Below, one piece after another: positions 26,297 through 35,228 of a DNA stretch of 64,000 nt. Both the position numbers and the translations under genes were made by a program. Source of the stretch: Skermanella sp. TT6 (GTDB lineage: Bacteria > Pseudomonadota > Alphaproteobacteria > Azospirillales > Azospirillaceae); assembly GCF_016653635.2 (NCBI RefSeq), contig NZ_CP067420.1:3445501-3509500 (forward strand). Direction: 5' to 3'. The notes under the pieces were generated by a model. The model made no database searches and was not told where the DNA came from. It saw only the letters and a list, made by a program, of their open reading frames with translations. Within the stretch, counting starts at the first letter, position 1. The number at the start of each line of letters is the position of its first letter.

Positions 26297-27414
26297 CCAC
26301 TGTCCTCGCCGCCAACCCGACCCGCCTGCCCGTCTCCGTCCTCACCGGCTTCCTGGGCAGCGGCAAGACGACGCTGCTCTCCCGCCTGGTCCGCCATCCC
26401 GGCATGGCGAACACGGCGGTGATCATCAACGAATTCGGCGAGATCGGGCTGGACCATCTGCTGGTCGCCGAAAGCTCGGAGAACACGGTGCTGCTGAACA
26501 GCGGCTGCCTATGCTGCACCGTGCGCGGCGACCTGATCGACACCATGCGCGACCTGTTCCTGAAGCGGGTGCGCGGCGAGATCCCCGAATTCGACCGCGT
26601 CGTGATCGAGACCACCGGCCTCGCCGATCCCGCGCCGGTGCTCCACACCCTGATGAATGACCCGCTGATCGCGGCGCGCTTCCGCCTGGACGGCGTGATC
26701 ACCACGGTGGATGCCGTCAACGGCGCCGACCAGTTGGACCGCCACCAGGAGAGCGTCAAGCAGGCGGCCGTCGCCGACCGCATCGTGCTGACCAAGACCG
26801 ACATCGCCGCCCCCGAGGCGCTGGCCGGCCTGGAACGGCGGCTGGCCGGGCTGAACCCGGCGGCTCCCCTGATGCGCGCCGTCCAGGGCGAGATCGACCC
26901 GGCCGGGCTGTTCGACGCCGGACTCTACAACCCGACGACCAAGAGCCCGGACGTGGAGCGCTGGCTGCGGGCCGAGGCCTATGGCGACGACCACGGGCAT
27001 GGGGATCATGGGCACGGGGATCATGGGCATGGGGATCATGGGCACGGGGATCACGATCATCACGGCCACGGGCACGATCATCACGGCCACGACCGGAACC
27101 GGCATGACGACCATATCAGCGCCTTCTGCATGACGGTCGAGGAGCCGCTGGCCTGGGAAGGGTTCGCCACCTGGATCGAGACACTGATCACGCTGCGCGG
27201 TCCCGACCTGCTGCGCATCAAAGGCATCCTGAACGTGCGGGAGTCCGACACGCCCGTCGTCGTCCACGGTGTTCAGCACGTGTTCCATCCGCCCGTACGC
27301 CTGGAGGCTTGGCCATCCGACGACCACCGCTCGCGAATCGTCTTCATCACCCGCGATGTCAGCCGCGAGACGATAGAAGCCATGTTCGAGGCCTATCGCG
27401 ACGCATCGGAGTGA
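26293..27414 (+). CDS. CobW/COG0523 GTPase, probable zinc metallochaperone
   Basis: 373 residues starting at a GTG that overlaps the regulator stop (GTGA). Walker A GFLGSGKTT (20-27), the metal-binding GCLCC motif (71-75), Walker B ETTGLADPAPV and the guanine motif TKTD are all present. A His/Asp/Gly-rich loop around residues 234-275 carries four GHGDH units and further HDHHGH runs, likely a zinc store. The CobW C-terminal domain follows (DDHISAFCMTVEEPL). Members under Zur deliver zinc to client enzymes in scarcity. Coupled translation with the regulator supports this role. Confidence 0.9.
   Translation: MTTVLAANPTRLPVSVLTGFLGSGKTTLLSRLVRHPGMANTAVIINEFGEIGLDHLLVAESSENTVLLNSGCLCCTVRGDLIDTMRDLFLKRVRGEIPEFDRVVIETTGLADPAPVLHTLMNDPLIAARFRLDGVITTVDAVNGADQLDRHQESVKQAAVADRIVLTKTDIAAPEALAGLERRLAGLNPAAPLMRAVQGEIDPAGLFDAGLYNPTTKSPDVERWLRAEAYGDDHGHGDHGHGDHGHGDHGHGDHDHHGHGHDHHGHDRNRHDDHISAFCMTVEEPLAWEGFATWIETLITLRGPDLLRIKGILNVRESDTPVVVHGVQHVFHPPVRLEAWPSDDHRSRIVFITRDVSRETIEAMFEAYRDASE
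26995..27054 (+). repeat. Four 15-base tandem units encoding GHGDH
   Basis: Units of GGGCAYGGGGATCAY at 26995, 27010, 27025 and 27040, alternating GGGCAT and GGGCAC. They encode the His/Asp loop of the CobW protein and could change copy number by slippage without shifting frame. Confidence 0.85.
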
Positions 27415-27456
27415 CGGCATGGGTGCCGCCCCCGGAAAGGCGCGCACAAAGAGAAA

Positions 27457-27479
27457 ACGGCGGGCCATGAGCCCGCCGT
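27457..27479 (-). terminator. Intrinsic terminator on the minus strand
   Basis: Nine-base stem ACGGCGGGC / GCCCGCCGT, five-base loop, followed on the minus strand by TTTTCTC. On the plus strand no T run follows. It ends some minus-strand transcript, either the permease unit from the right or the small gene candidate at 27489-27788. Confidence 0.65.
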
Positions 27480-27488
27480 CAGATCGTT

Positions 27489-27788
27489 CTAACCCTCGTA
27501 TTTTTCTTGGCACCTGGCCTGTTCCAGCGCCTTGCGCCACGGAACCTTCTCATGACGGGGGCGGCGCCCCCGGTGTGGCCAAGTTGGTATCCAAAGCCGG
27601 CTCGACGCCAACCTCAGCCGCTCGCTCAAACGGGAGCGGAACCGGTGCAGTGCTTTCCTCAACCTAGCCGTCCCGCCCTTGAACCGGGCAGGATCGTTCT
27701 TTGTTTCGGCAACGCCCTCCCTCAGCGTGCCTTTGTCGTGCAGGTTCGTTTATTGCTTTTCTTGTTCCCGCATCATTGGAGTGACCAT
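27489..27788 (-). pseudogene. Candidate small gene interrupted by an in-frame TAA (or non-coding RNA)
   Basis: On the minus strand an ATG at 27788 preceded by GAGGG (9 bases) opens MVTPMMREQEKQ, then a TAA at 27750-27752. The same frame continues open for 86 codons after the stop (from TNLHDKGTLREGV to ARCQEKYEG) and ends at TAG 27489-27491, ten bases before the terminator. The encoded chain is very basic. It matches no family I know and AGG codons are frequent. It may be a decayed gene, a leader peptide plus untranslated RNA, or a chance frame in the permease 3' region. Confidence 0.25.
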
Positions 27789-27871
27789 AGCGCAATTCCC
27801 TCAACGTCGAAAGGGTTTTGTTGAAAAATTCGCTGTCGTGTCAGCATTAAGTCGTCCGGGTAGATGGCAAT

Positions 27872-27979
27872 TTAAGTAATCGGTGAAAATCCGCCCGGCC
27901 ACCTCAACACTTCTGGACCGATCGGTTCATCTTCATCTCGCAGGTGCACAATATAAGTTTCCGGAGTTTTACGGAACAT
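27872..27979 (-). CDS. Possible 35-residue microprotein downstream of the permease
   Basis: ATG at 27979 lies five bases after the permease stop codon. The product MFRKTPETYIVHLRDEDEP, ending PGGFSPIT, is polar with a balanced natural-looking composition and ends at TAA 27872. The region is much less GC-rich than the permease. Close spacing suggests translational coupling, though no strong ribosome site is visible. Function unknown; chance cannot be excluded. Confidence 0.35.
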   Translation of the reverse strand: MFRKTPETYIVHLRDEDEPIGPEVLRWPGGFSPIT

Positions 27980-27984
27980 TCCGT

Positions 27985-29286
27985 TCACTTCAACGGCATC
28001 AGTCCTGTTGCCCACAACCACACACACGCAAAGCCGAGTGAAAATGCGGTCATAGGTATGCCGCACCGGGCATGCTCCAGAAAACCCAGCCGCACCCCCG
28101 CGGCGCGCGCCCGCTCGACCACGATGATGTTGGCGAGGCTGCCCAGGATCAGCAGGTTCCCCGCCAGGGTGGACAGCAGGGCCAGGCCGTACATGGCACC
28201 TTCCGGCGGCTGGGGCCAGACCGCCAGCAGCAGGACCACCGCGGGCACGTTGCCGATGGTGTTGCTGGCGACGACGGACAGGGGGGCGAGCACGGCCAGG
28301 CGGTCCGGCAGCAGCCCGGCCGACGTCAGCGCGGCCACGGCCTCGGCCGGCAGGCCGGTGCGCTCCAGGGCGGAGTTGATCGCGAACAGGCAGGCGAACA
28401 GGACCAGCAGCGGCCAGTCCACCATGCCGACCATGCGCCGGCTCTCCAGGCTGCGGCTGATCAGCAGCATTCCGGCGATCAGCAGGACGCCGACCTCGTG
28501 CGGGATCGGCGTCGCGAACATGACCATCAGCGCGGCGGTCGCGGCGAGCGCCTTGCCCAACTGCCAGCGGTCGAGGTCCGGTTCCGGCAGGTCGGCGAAG
28601 GCGGCTTTGCCCGGATCGGTCAGGCGCCCGCGCCAGACCAGGGACACGGTAACGAACACGCAGGCCAGCGCGACCAGCGCCGGCACGCCGCAGGCCGCCA
28701 GGAACCGCCAGAAGTCCAGCCCGCCGACCTGCCCAATCACGATGTTCTGCGGGTTGCCGATCAGGGTGGCGGCCGAGCCCGCGTTGGCGGCGCCGGCCAG
28801 GGCGATCAGGTAGGGGCGCGGATCGAGGCCCCGCCCCCTCAGCCCCGCGCACAGCATCGGGGTCATGGCGAACACCACCACGTCGTTCGCCAGCACGGCC
28901 GACAGCCCGCCGCCGACCGCCACGGTGACCGCCAGGAGGGCCTGGGGCGACCGGCCGGCCCGCGCGATGCGAAGCGCGCACCAGTCGTAGAAGCCGGCGG
29001 ACGCGAATTGCGCCGACAGGATCATCAGTCCGAACAGGATGAACAGCGTCGGGAAATCGACCGCCCCCGCGACCTGGCCGCTGTCCAGCGCCCCGCCCGC
29101 GAGCATCAGGATGGCGGCCACCAGAGCGATGCCGGTGCGGTCGATCCGCAGGCCGGGGAACCGCCCCAACGCCATGCCCGCGTAAGTGACGGTGAAAACG
29201 GCAAGAACGAACAGGGTCACGTGCGGGAGGTCCGGGTCGGTGTGAGGCGGGTAGCGGAACTCCCTTAACACCCGAAGGGGTGCCAA
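27985..29286 (-). CDS. SLC13/ArsB-like anion permease
   Basis: 433 residues with about 11-12 hydrophobic segments. Duplicated motif regions FILFGLMILSAQFASAGFYDW, LSAVLANDVVVFAMTPML and LIGNPQNIVIG (ion-transporter-superfamily NPQN/SNT hairpin motifs; second copy has SNTIGNVPAVVLLL). The family carries dicarboxylates, sulfate, arsenite or similar anions; substrate cannot be chosen. The track start is TTG 29286; a GTG at 29220 would start close to the first helix, so the true start is uncertain. The gene is followed by a possible microprotein frame. The metalloprotease-like gene ends 11 bases to the right in the same direction, so it is upstream. Confidence 0.85.
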   Translation of the reverse strand: MAPLRVLREFRYPPHTDPDLPHVTLFVLAVFTVTYAGMALGRFPGLRIDRTGIALVAAILMLAGGALDSGQVAGAVDFPTLFILFGLMILSAQFASAGFYDWCALRIARAGRSPQALLAVTVAVGGGLSAVLANDVVVFAMTPMLCAGLRGRGLDPRPYLIALAGAANAGSAATLIGNPQNIVIGQVGGLDFWRFLAACGVPALVALACVFVTVSLVWRGRLTDPGKAAFADLPEPDLDRWQLGKALAATAALMVMFATPIPHEVGVLLIAGMLLISRSLESRRMVGMVDWPLLVLFACLFAINSALERTGLPAEAVAALTSAGLLPDRLAVLAPLSVVASNTIGNVPAVVLLLAVWPQPPEGAMYGLALLSTLAGNLLILGSLANIIVVERARAAGVRLGFLEHARCGIPMTAFSLGFACVWLWATGLMPLK

Positions 29287-29296
29287 GTCACAGGCG

Positions 29297-30097
29297 TCAT
29301 GCGCTGATCCCGACTAGGCCGCCGGCCGCCCATCCCAGGGCGGATGCGTCGCGATACGCGCGGGCGGCGGAGGCCACGAGGCCGCCGTTCCACTCCGGGA
29401 AATCATCCTGCTGTCCGGCCTGCTGTCCGTCCTGCCGCTCGTTCCGCTCGCGTCCCGGTTCCGCCGGTCCCGCCTGAACCCGGCCATCGCCGGAGGATCG
29501 CGCCTCCCCGTCGGGGGATCGGCCCTCCTCCGCCTCGCCGCCGCCCCGCAGCTTTTCCAAACTCTGGGCGTTCAGTTCGCGCTGGGCCTCCATGCGCGCC
29601 TTGTCGGCCGCCGCCGCCACCTTGTAATCCTGGGGCGAGGGTTCGGCCGGCGCGGTCGCGGCGCTCCTGACCCGCTCCATCTTGGCGATGGTGGCCGCGG
29701 GGTCACGTTCCGGGCTGATGTCGATCGACACTTCTCCGCCGATCGCGTAGCGCCTGCCGTCCGGGCCGGTCTGATAGGTGTAGGAAGGAGAACCGGCATA
29801 CTGGCCGCCGGCAGCCTGATGGGCGCGCTCGTGGTTGCGCACCTCGGTATCGCGCTTCTTCAGCTCCTTGACCTGGTCCCGCTCGGCCTCGGTCAGGCCG
29901 GAGGCGTCGCGCTTCTCGCCGTCCTTCGATTGACCGTTCACGCCGGATGACGACGACGGAGAGACGCTTGAGGAGGTACCGCTCTTCAGGACGTGGGCGC
30001 AGGCATCCGCGCAGCCGCACGGCATCGACCGGATCGGCCTCAGCCAAACCGTCGAAGCGGACGACGCCCGCGGAGAGGATGCGGCGCTCGTGATCAT
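29297..30097 (-). CDS. Putative metalloprotease, SprA-related (CJM1_0395) family
   Basis: 266 residues. The zinc-protease-like HExxH motif appears as NHERAHQAAGGQYAG, followed by SYTYQTGPDGRRYAIGGEVSIDISPERDPAATI, the hallmark block of the SprA-related family. N-terminal 80 residues are Ser/Ala-rich and the C-terminal 70 are Arg/Glu/Gly-rich (GQQAGQQDD); both look disordered. No signal peptide or membrane helix is apparent. Activity is inferred from the motif only. The gene lies 10 bases upstream of the anion permease in the same direction. Confidence 0.8.
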   Translation of the reverse strand: MITSAASSPRASSASTVWLRPIRSMPCGCADACAHVLKSGTSSSVSPSSSSGVNGQSKDGEKRDASGLTEAERDQVKELKKRDTEVRNHERAHQAAGGQYAGSPSYTYQTGPDGRRYAIGGEVSIDISPERDPAATIAKMERVRSAATAPAEPSPQDYKVAAAADKARMEAQRELNAQSLEKLRGGGEAEEGRSPDGEARSSGDGRVQAGPAEPGRERNERQDGQQAGQQDDFPEWNGGLVASAARAYRDASALGWAAGGLVGISA

Positions 30098-30309
30098 GGA
30101 CCCTCGTCGGGGAAGTCCAGGGTTGAAGGATCACAGGAGGGCAGCATGCGCCGGCGGCGCTAATTTTCCGTAAAGCCGGACCCCTGCAACCCTGCGGCGG
30201 ACGATCCCACTTCATACCGGAGGCACCGGCCGACCGATGGCCGAGCACCGCGGCCAAACCCGTGCTATAGAGCCCGCCACCCTTTCCGAAACCCGACGAA
30301 CACAGCGCC

Positions 30310-32832
30310 TTGTCCAATCCCGAAACAGTTTTCCCGGCGCTGCCGATCGACCCCGTCCTGCCGGAGATCCGCAGGGTCCTGGCGGACTCCCGCCATGCCG
30401 TGCTCCAGGCACCGCCGGGCGCGGGCAAGACCACGCGCGTTCCGCTGGCGCTGCTCGACGAGGATTGGCTGGCGGGAGGCAGGCTGGTCATGCTGGAGCC
30501 GCGGCGCCTTGCCGCCCGTGCGGCGGCCCGCCGCATGGCCGGGATGCTCGGCGAGGCGGTCGGCGAAACCGTCGGCTACCGGGTGCGGATGGACAGCAAG
30601 GTCGGCCCGCGGACCCGGATCGAGGTGGTGACCGAGGGCGTGCTGATCCGGCAACTCCAGCAGGACCCCGCGCTGGAAGGCGTCGGCGCCGTCCTGTTCG
30701 ACGAATTCCACGAGCGCAGCCTGGACGCCGACCTGGGCCTGGCGCTGTGCCTCCAGACCCGGTCCGTGCTGCGCGACGACCTGCGGCTGCTGGTCATGTC
30801 GGCGACGCTGGACGGCGCCGCGGTCGCCGGCCTGCTGGGGGGCGCCCCCGTCGTCACCAGCGAGGGCCGCGCCTTCCCCGTCGAAACCCGCCATGTCGAC
30901 CCGTCCAGGGCGCGCCGGATCGAGGACGCCGTCGCGGCGGCGGTGCTCCGCGCGCTGGACGAGGAGCCGGGCAACATCCTGGTCTTCCTGCCCGGCGTCG
31001 CCGAGATCCGGCGGGTCGAGCGGCAGCTTCGCGACGCCCTGCCGGGGCCGGGCATCCTGATCGCCCCGCTGTACGGCGACCTGCCCCAGGAGCAGCAGGA
31101 CCAGGCGATCGGGCCGACGCCGCCGGGCCGGCGCAAGGTCGTGCTGGCGACCTCCATCGCCGAGACCAGCCTGACCATCGAGGGAATCCGCGTGGTCGTG
31201 GACAGCGGCCTGATGCGGGTCTCCCGCTTCGATCCGGGCAGCGGCATGACCCGGCTGGACACGGTCAAGGTCAGCCAGGCCTCGGCCGACCAGCGCCGGG
31301 GCCGTGCCGGGCGCCTGGAGCCCGGAGTCTGCTACCGGCTGTGGCCGGAGGGGCAGCACCGCGCGCTGCAACCCCACACCGCGCCCGAGATGCTGGCCGC
31401 CGACCTGGCGCCGCTGGCGCTGGAACTGGCCCAGTGGGGCGTGGTCGATCCCGCCGAACTGCGGTGGCTGGACCCGCCGCCGGCGCCGGCGCTCGCCCAG
31501 GCCCGCGACCTGCTGCGCCGCCTCGGCGCGCTCGACGCCGGGGACAGGATCACGCCGCACGGCCGGCGGATGGCGTCGCTCGGCATGCATCCCCGGCTCG
31601 CCCACATGGTGCTGGCCGGCGACCGGCTGGGCTGCGGCGCGCTGGCCTGCGAGATCGCGGCCCTGCTGGGGGAGCGCGACATCCTGGCCGGACCGTCGGC
31701 CGGGGGAACCGGCGAGCCGCGCGACGGCGACCTGCGCCGCCGGGTCGAGCTGCTGCGCTCTTCCGACCGGAGCGGCTGGACGGTGAAGCAGGTGGCGCGG
31801 CAGGCCCGCCAGTGGCAGCGCCAGCTGGGCATCGGGCCGGGCGGCGGCGACGTGGCCGACACCGGCCGGGTGCTGGCGCTGGCCTATCCCGACCGGATCG
31901 GCCAGCGGCGGCCGGGGAGCGACGGCCAGTACCGGCTGAGCAACGGGCGCGGCGCCTATTTCCTGAAGCAGGAGCCCCTGGCCGCCGAGGAATTCCTGGC
32001 GGTCGCCGACCTGGACGGCGCCAAGCGGGAGGCCCGCATCTTCCTGGCCGCCCCCATGACCCTGGCCGAGCTGGAAGAGGACTTCGCCGACACCATCGAG
32101 ACGGTGGAGTTCGTCGCCTGGGACGGCAGGGAGGAGGCGGTGCTCGCCCGGCGCCAGCGCCGGCTGGGCGAGCTGGTCCTGAAGGACGAGCCCCTGCCCG
32201 ACCCGGGAGGCGCCCGGACCGCCGCCGCCCTGTGCCAGGGCATCCGGGAGCTTGGACTCGCCGTCCTGCCCTGGACCCGAGAGCTGGAGAATTTCCGCGC
32301 GCGGGTCGAGTTCCTGCGGCGGGTCGAGGGGCCGGACGGCGACTGGCCGGACCTGTCCGACGCGGCGCTGATCGACACGCTGGAGGACTGGCTGGCGCCG
32401 TTCCTGACCGGCCTGACCCGCCGCGCCCACCTGAAGCGGCTGGACCTGTCGGCGGCGCTGCGATCGCTGCTGTCCTGGCACCGGCAGCGCGAGCTGGACG
32501 AGGCGGCGCCGACCCATGTCACGGTGCCCAGCGGCTCCCATATACCGCTGGACTATACCAGAGGCGACGTGCCGGTGCTGGCGGTGCGGCTCCAGGAGAT
32601 GTTCGGCCTGGCGGAGACCCCGGCGCTGGCCCGCGGCCGGGTGCCCCTGGTCCTGCACCTGCTGTCGCCGGCCCGCCGGCCGATGCAGGTGACCAGCGAT
32701 CTCGCCAGCTTCTGGGCCAACACCTACCGCCACGTGAAGGCCGACCTGAAGGGCCAGTATCCCAAGCATTACTGGCCCGACGATCCCCTCCAGGCCGAAC
32801 CGACCAGCCGCGCCAAGCGGCGCGGAACCTGA
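30310..32832 (+). CDS. hrpB: ATP-dependent helicase HrpB
   Basis: 840 residues, the usual length. DEAH-family motifs: I PPGAGKTT, Ia LEPRRLAARAAARRM, II DEFHERS, III SAT, V TSIAETSLTIEG, VI QRRGRAGRLEPG. The second half carries the HA2-like region and the HrpB C-terminal domain (PRRPMQVTSDLASFW, then YRHVKADLKGQYPKHYWP). A TTG start is used since MSNPETVFPALPIDPVLPEIR is the family N-terminus. The cellular role of HrpB in bacteria is poorly defined (RNA helicase). The flavoprotein gene follows after 32 bases. Confidence 0.93.
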   Translation: MSNPETVFPALPIDPVLPEIRRVLADSRHAVLQAPPGAGKTTRVPLALLDEDWLAGGRLVMLEPRRLAARAAARRMAGMLGEAVGETVGYRVRMDSKVGPRTRIEVVTEGVLIRQLQQDPALEGVGAVLFDEFHERSLDADLGLALCLQTRSVLRDDLRLLVMSATLDGAAVAGLLGGAPVVTSEGRAFPVETRHVDPSRARRIEDAVAAAVLRALDEEPGNILVFLPGVAEIRRVERQLRDALPGPGILIAPLYGDLPQEQQDQAIGPTPPGRRKVVLATSIAETSLTIEGIRVVVDSGLMRVSRFDPGSGMTRLDTVKVSQASADQRRGRAGRLEPGVCYRLWPEGQHRALQPHTAPEMLAADLAPLALELAQWGVVDPAELRWLDPPPAPALAQARDLLRRLGALDAGDRITPHGRRMASLGMHPRLAHMVLAGDRLGCGALACEIAALLGERDILAGPSAGGTGEPRDGDLRRRVELLRSSDRSGWTVKQVARQARQWQRQLGIGPGGGDVADTGRVLALAYPDRIGQRRPGSDGQYRLSNGRGAYFLKQEPLAAEEFLAVADLDGAKREARIFLAAPMTLAELEEDFADTIETVEFVAWDGREEAVLARRQRRLGELVLKDEPLPDPGGARTAAALCQGIRELGLAVLPWTRELENFRARVEFLRRVEGPDGDWPDLSDAALIDTLEDWLAPFLTGLTRRAHLKRLDLSAALRSLLSWHRQRELDEAAPTHVTVPSGSHIPLDYTRGDVPVLAVRLQEMFGLAETPALARGRVPLVLHLLSPARRPMQVTSDLASFWANTYRHVKADLKGQYPKHYWPDDPLQAEPTSRAKRRGT

Positions 32833-32864
32833 ACGGAGAGTTCCCGATTTCCCATGAGCCGAGC

Positions 32865-34049
32865 ATGAGCCAAGCCACCCGTTTCGACGCCATCGTGATC
32901 GGCGCCGGCGCCGCAGGGCTGATGTGCGCCATGTCCGCCGGGCGCCGGGGCCGGAGCGTGCTGCTGATCGACCACGCCGAGAAGGCCGGCAAGAAGATCC
33001 TGATCTCCGGCGGCGGGCGGTGCAACTTCACCAACCTGCACACGGCGCCGGACCGGTTCGTCTCGGCCAACCGGCATTTCGCGATCTCGGCGCTGAAGCG
33101 CTATACCCAGCACGATTTCATCGCCCTGGTCCGGCGGCACGGCATCGCCTACCACGAGAAGAAGCTGGGCCAGCTGTTCTGCGACGACAGCGCGCGGGAC
33201 ATCGTCGGCATGCTGCTGCGCGAATGCGACGAGGCGGGCGTCCGGCTGGCGCTGGAGACACCGGTCACGCGGATCGCCCGGGACGGCCTGTTCCGGGTCG
33301 AGACCTCGCGCGGGCCGTTCGAATCGGAGAGCCTGGTGATCGCGACCGGCGGGCTGTCGATCCCCAAGATGGGGGCCACCGGGTTCGGCTACCGGATCGC
33401 CGAGCAGTTCGGGCTGAAGGTTCTGCCGACCCGCGCCGGCCTGGTCCCCTTCACCTTCGCCGAGGCCGACCCGCGCAACTTCAAGGACCTTGCCGGCGTG
33501 TCGTGCGAGGCGTCGGTGCGCTGCGGGGGCACCGCCTTCGACGAGGCGATCCTGTTCACCCATCGCGGCATCAGCGGGCCGGCCATCCTCCAGATCTCGT
33601 CCTACTGGCGCGACGGCGACACGGTCGAGATCGACATGCTGCCGGGCCTGGACGCGGCGGAGCACCTGAAGCGGCTCGCCGCCGAGCGGCCCAAGGCGGA
33701 GGTGAAGACGGTGCTGTCGGAGGTGCTGCCCCGCCGCCTCGCCCACCGGGTGACGCCCGCCGGGCTGGACGGCCGGCCGGCGGGACAGGTGCGGGAGCGC
33801 GAGTGGTCCGGCCTCGCCGAGGACCTGAGGCACTGGCGGATCACGCCGGCCGGAACCGAGGGCTACCGGACCGCCGAGGTGACGCTGGGCGGGGTCGATA
33901 CCTCGGAGCTTTCGTCCAAGACCCTGGAAGCGCGGAGGGTGCCGGGCCTCTTCTTCATAGGCGAGGTGGTGGACGTGACCGGCTGGCTCGGCGGCTACAA
34001 TTTCCAGTGGGCGTGGTCGTCCGGCTACTGCGCCGGGCAATTCGCTTGA
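32865..34049 (+). CDS. NAD(P)/FAD-dependent oxidoreductase, HI0933/YhiN family
   Basis: 394 residues. FAD-binding GAGAAGLMCA near residue 13, GKKILISGGGRCNFTN (family signature), ATGGLSIPKMGATGFGYRIAEQ, FTHRGISGPAILQIS, and the C-terminal GEVVDVTGWLGGYNFQWAWSSG. All are characteristic of the TIGR00275 flavoproteins. The physiological substrate is unknown. Of two nearby ATGs, only the one at 32865 is in frame. Likely cotranscribed with hrpB. Confidence 0.9.
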   Translation: MSQATRFDAIVIGAGAAGLMCAMSAGRRGRSVLLIDHAEKAGKKILISGGGRCNFTNLHTAPDRFVSANRHFAISALKRYTQHDFIALVRRHGIAYHEKKLGQLFCDDSARDIVGMLLRECDEAGVRLALETPVTRIARDGLFRVETSRGPFESESLVIATGGLSIPKMGATGFGYRIAEQFGLKVLPTRAGLVPFTFAEADPRNFKDLAGVSCEASVRCGGTAFDEAILFTHRGISGPAILQISSYWRDGDTVEIDMLPGLDAAEHLKRLAAERPKAEVKTVLSEVLPRRLAHRVTPAGLDGRPAGQVREREWSGLAEDLRHWRITPAGTEGYRTAEVTLGGVDTSELSSKTLEARRVPGLFFIGEVVDVTGWLGGYNFQWAWSSGYCAGQFA

Positions 34050-34148
34050 CGGGATGTACGGTTACCCTTCGTTCACCACCAACCGCTAGGCTGCGCGGGA
34101 TTTGGGCCGAATGCCTTGGAATTCATCGCGGAGGGGTGGCTGGCCAGC

Positions 34149-35219
34149 ATGGAAAACGCGTCCTCTCCGGCCCTTGCGCCCGCGACCGGCCTGCTCGCCG
34201 ACTGGAGGGCCTTCTGCGCCTTCCAGTCCCGATGCCTTGATGCGCTGGGGCTGGAGGTGCAGGAGACCAGCCGGATCGTCGAACAGAGCACGCTGGACAT
34301 CAGCAGCGGTTTCCGCGACCTCGCCGCCTCGGCGGACGAGCAGGGCAAGCGGGTGCAGGAGATCATCGCGAACGCCAACATCGTCGAGCTGGAGGGCGAG
34401 CGCGTCCCGATCGAGCAGGTCATGATGCTGATGCAGCAGATCCTGGTCGAGATGGTGAACAACATCGTCTCGCTGTCCATGCAGGCGATGCGCATGGTGT
34501 ATCTGCTGGACGACGTGGTCCAGGATGTGGATGTGGTCGGCAGGTTCATCGGCGAGATCGAGGAGATCAACCAGCAGACCAGCTTCCTGGCGCTGAACGC
34601 CAGCATCGAGGCGGCGCGCGCCGGAGCCGCCGGCAAGACCTTCCACGTGGTGGCGGGAGAAGTGCGCGAGCTGTCCGCCGGGACCGCCGCCCTGGCCGAG
34701 CGGATGCGCCAGACCGTCGGCGCCGTCTCGCGCGGGGTCGCGCGCGGCTACGACATCCTGCGGACCATCGCCGAGACCGACCTGTCGCCCCAGCTGCTCG
34801 CCAAGGAGCGCATCGACCTCGCCATGTCCGGCCTGATCGTCCAGGCGGACCATTTCACCTCGGTCCTGGGCGATGCCGTCACGGCCTCCGCCGACATGAG
34901 CCGGAACATCGGCCAGATCGTGGTGAAGCTCCAGTTCCAGGACCTGGCGAAGCAGCGGCTGGACCACGTGATCGACGGGATGGTGGCCATCAAGGCCGGC
35001 CTGGCGGAGCTCGATTCGCTGACCCGAGCAGCGCACCCGGCCCTGCTGGAGATCCCCGACCGGGGCGGCTGGCTGGCGACCCTGCTGCCGTCCGCGGTTC
35101 CGGGATCGGCGCGGGAGCAGGATCTGCGCCGGCTGCTTCTGGGAGGTAGCGGCCTGGACGGGTTCGGCGCCCTGGATTCCGGGATTCCGGCGGACGACCA
35201 GGGCGTCGAGCTGTTCTGA
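34149..35219 (+). CDS. Soluble methyl-accepting-chemotaxis-like protein
   Basis: 356 residues and no membrane segment. A helical N-terminal part is followed by a shortened MCP signalling hairpin, with EEINQQTSFLALNASIEAARAGAAGKTFHVVAGEVRELS at about 140-180. The tail after residue 290 is short and low-complexity. It could couple cytoplasmic signals to a CheA array or act as a motility or polarity factor. Start at 34149 has GGAGGGG about 12 bases upstream; a TTG 33 bases earlier is the alternative. No other che gene is adjacent. Confidence 0.8.
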   Translation: MENASSPALAPATGLLADWRAFCAFQSRCLDALGLEVQETSRIVEQSTLDISSGFRDLAASADEQGKRVQEIIANANIVELEGERVPIEQVMMLMQQILVEMVNNIVSLSMQAMRMVYLLDDVVQDVDVVGRFIGEIEEINQQTSFLALNASIEAARAGAAGKTFHVVAGEVRELSAGTAALAERMRQTVGAVSRGVARGYDILRTIAETDLSPQLLAKERIDLAMSGLIVQADHFTSVLGDAVTASADMSRNIGQIVVKLQFQDLAKQRLDHVIDGMVAIKAGLAELDSLTRAAHPALLEIPDRGGWLATLLPSAVPGSAREQDLRRLLLGGSGLDGFGALDSGIPADDQGVELF

Positions 35220-35228
35220 ACGAAACGC

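Noticed and set aside
27419-27667. 82-codon plus-strand frame after the CobW gene
   Set aside because: It covers the terminator stem and lacks a ribosome site or recognisable sequence.
27489-27788. RNase P RNA candidate because of a GAGGAAAG stretch
   Set aside because: The other conserved RNase P RNA blocks are not found and the length is too short.
30237-34049. 1270-codon plus-strand frame covering hrpB in another phase and the flavoprotein gene
   Set aside because: Only the last 394 codons are real; the rest is an out-of-phase shadow of hrpB.
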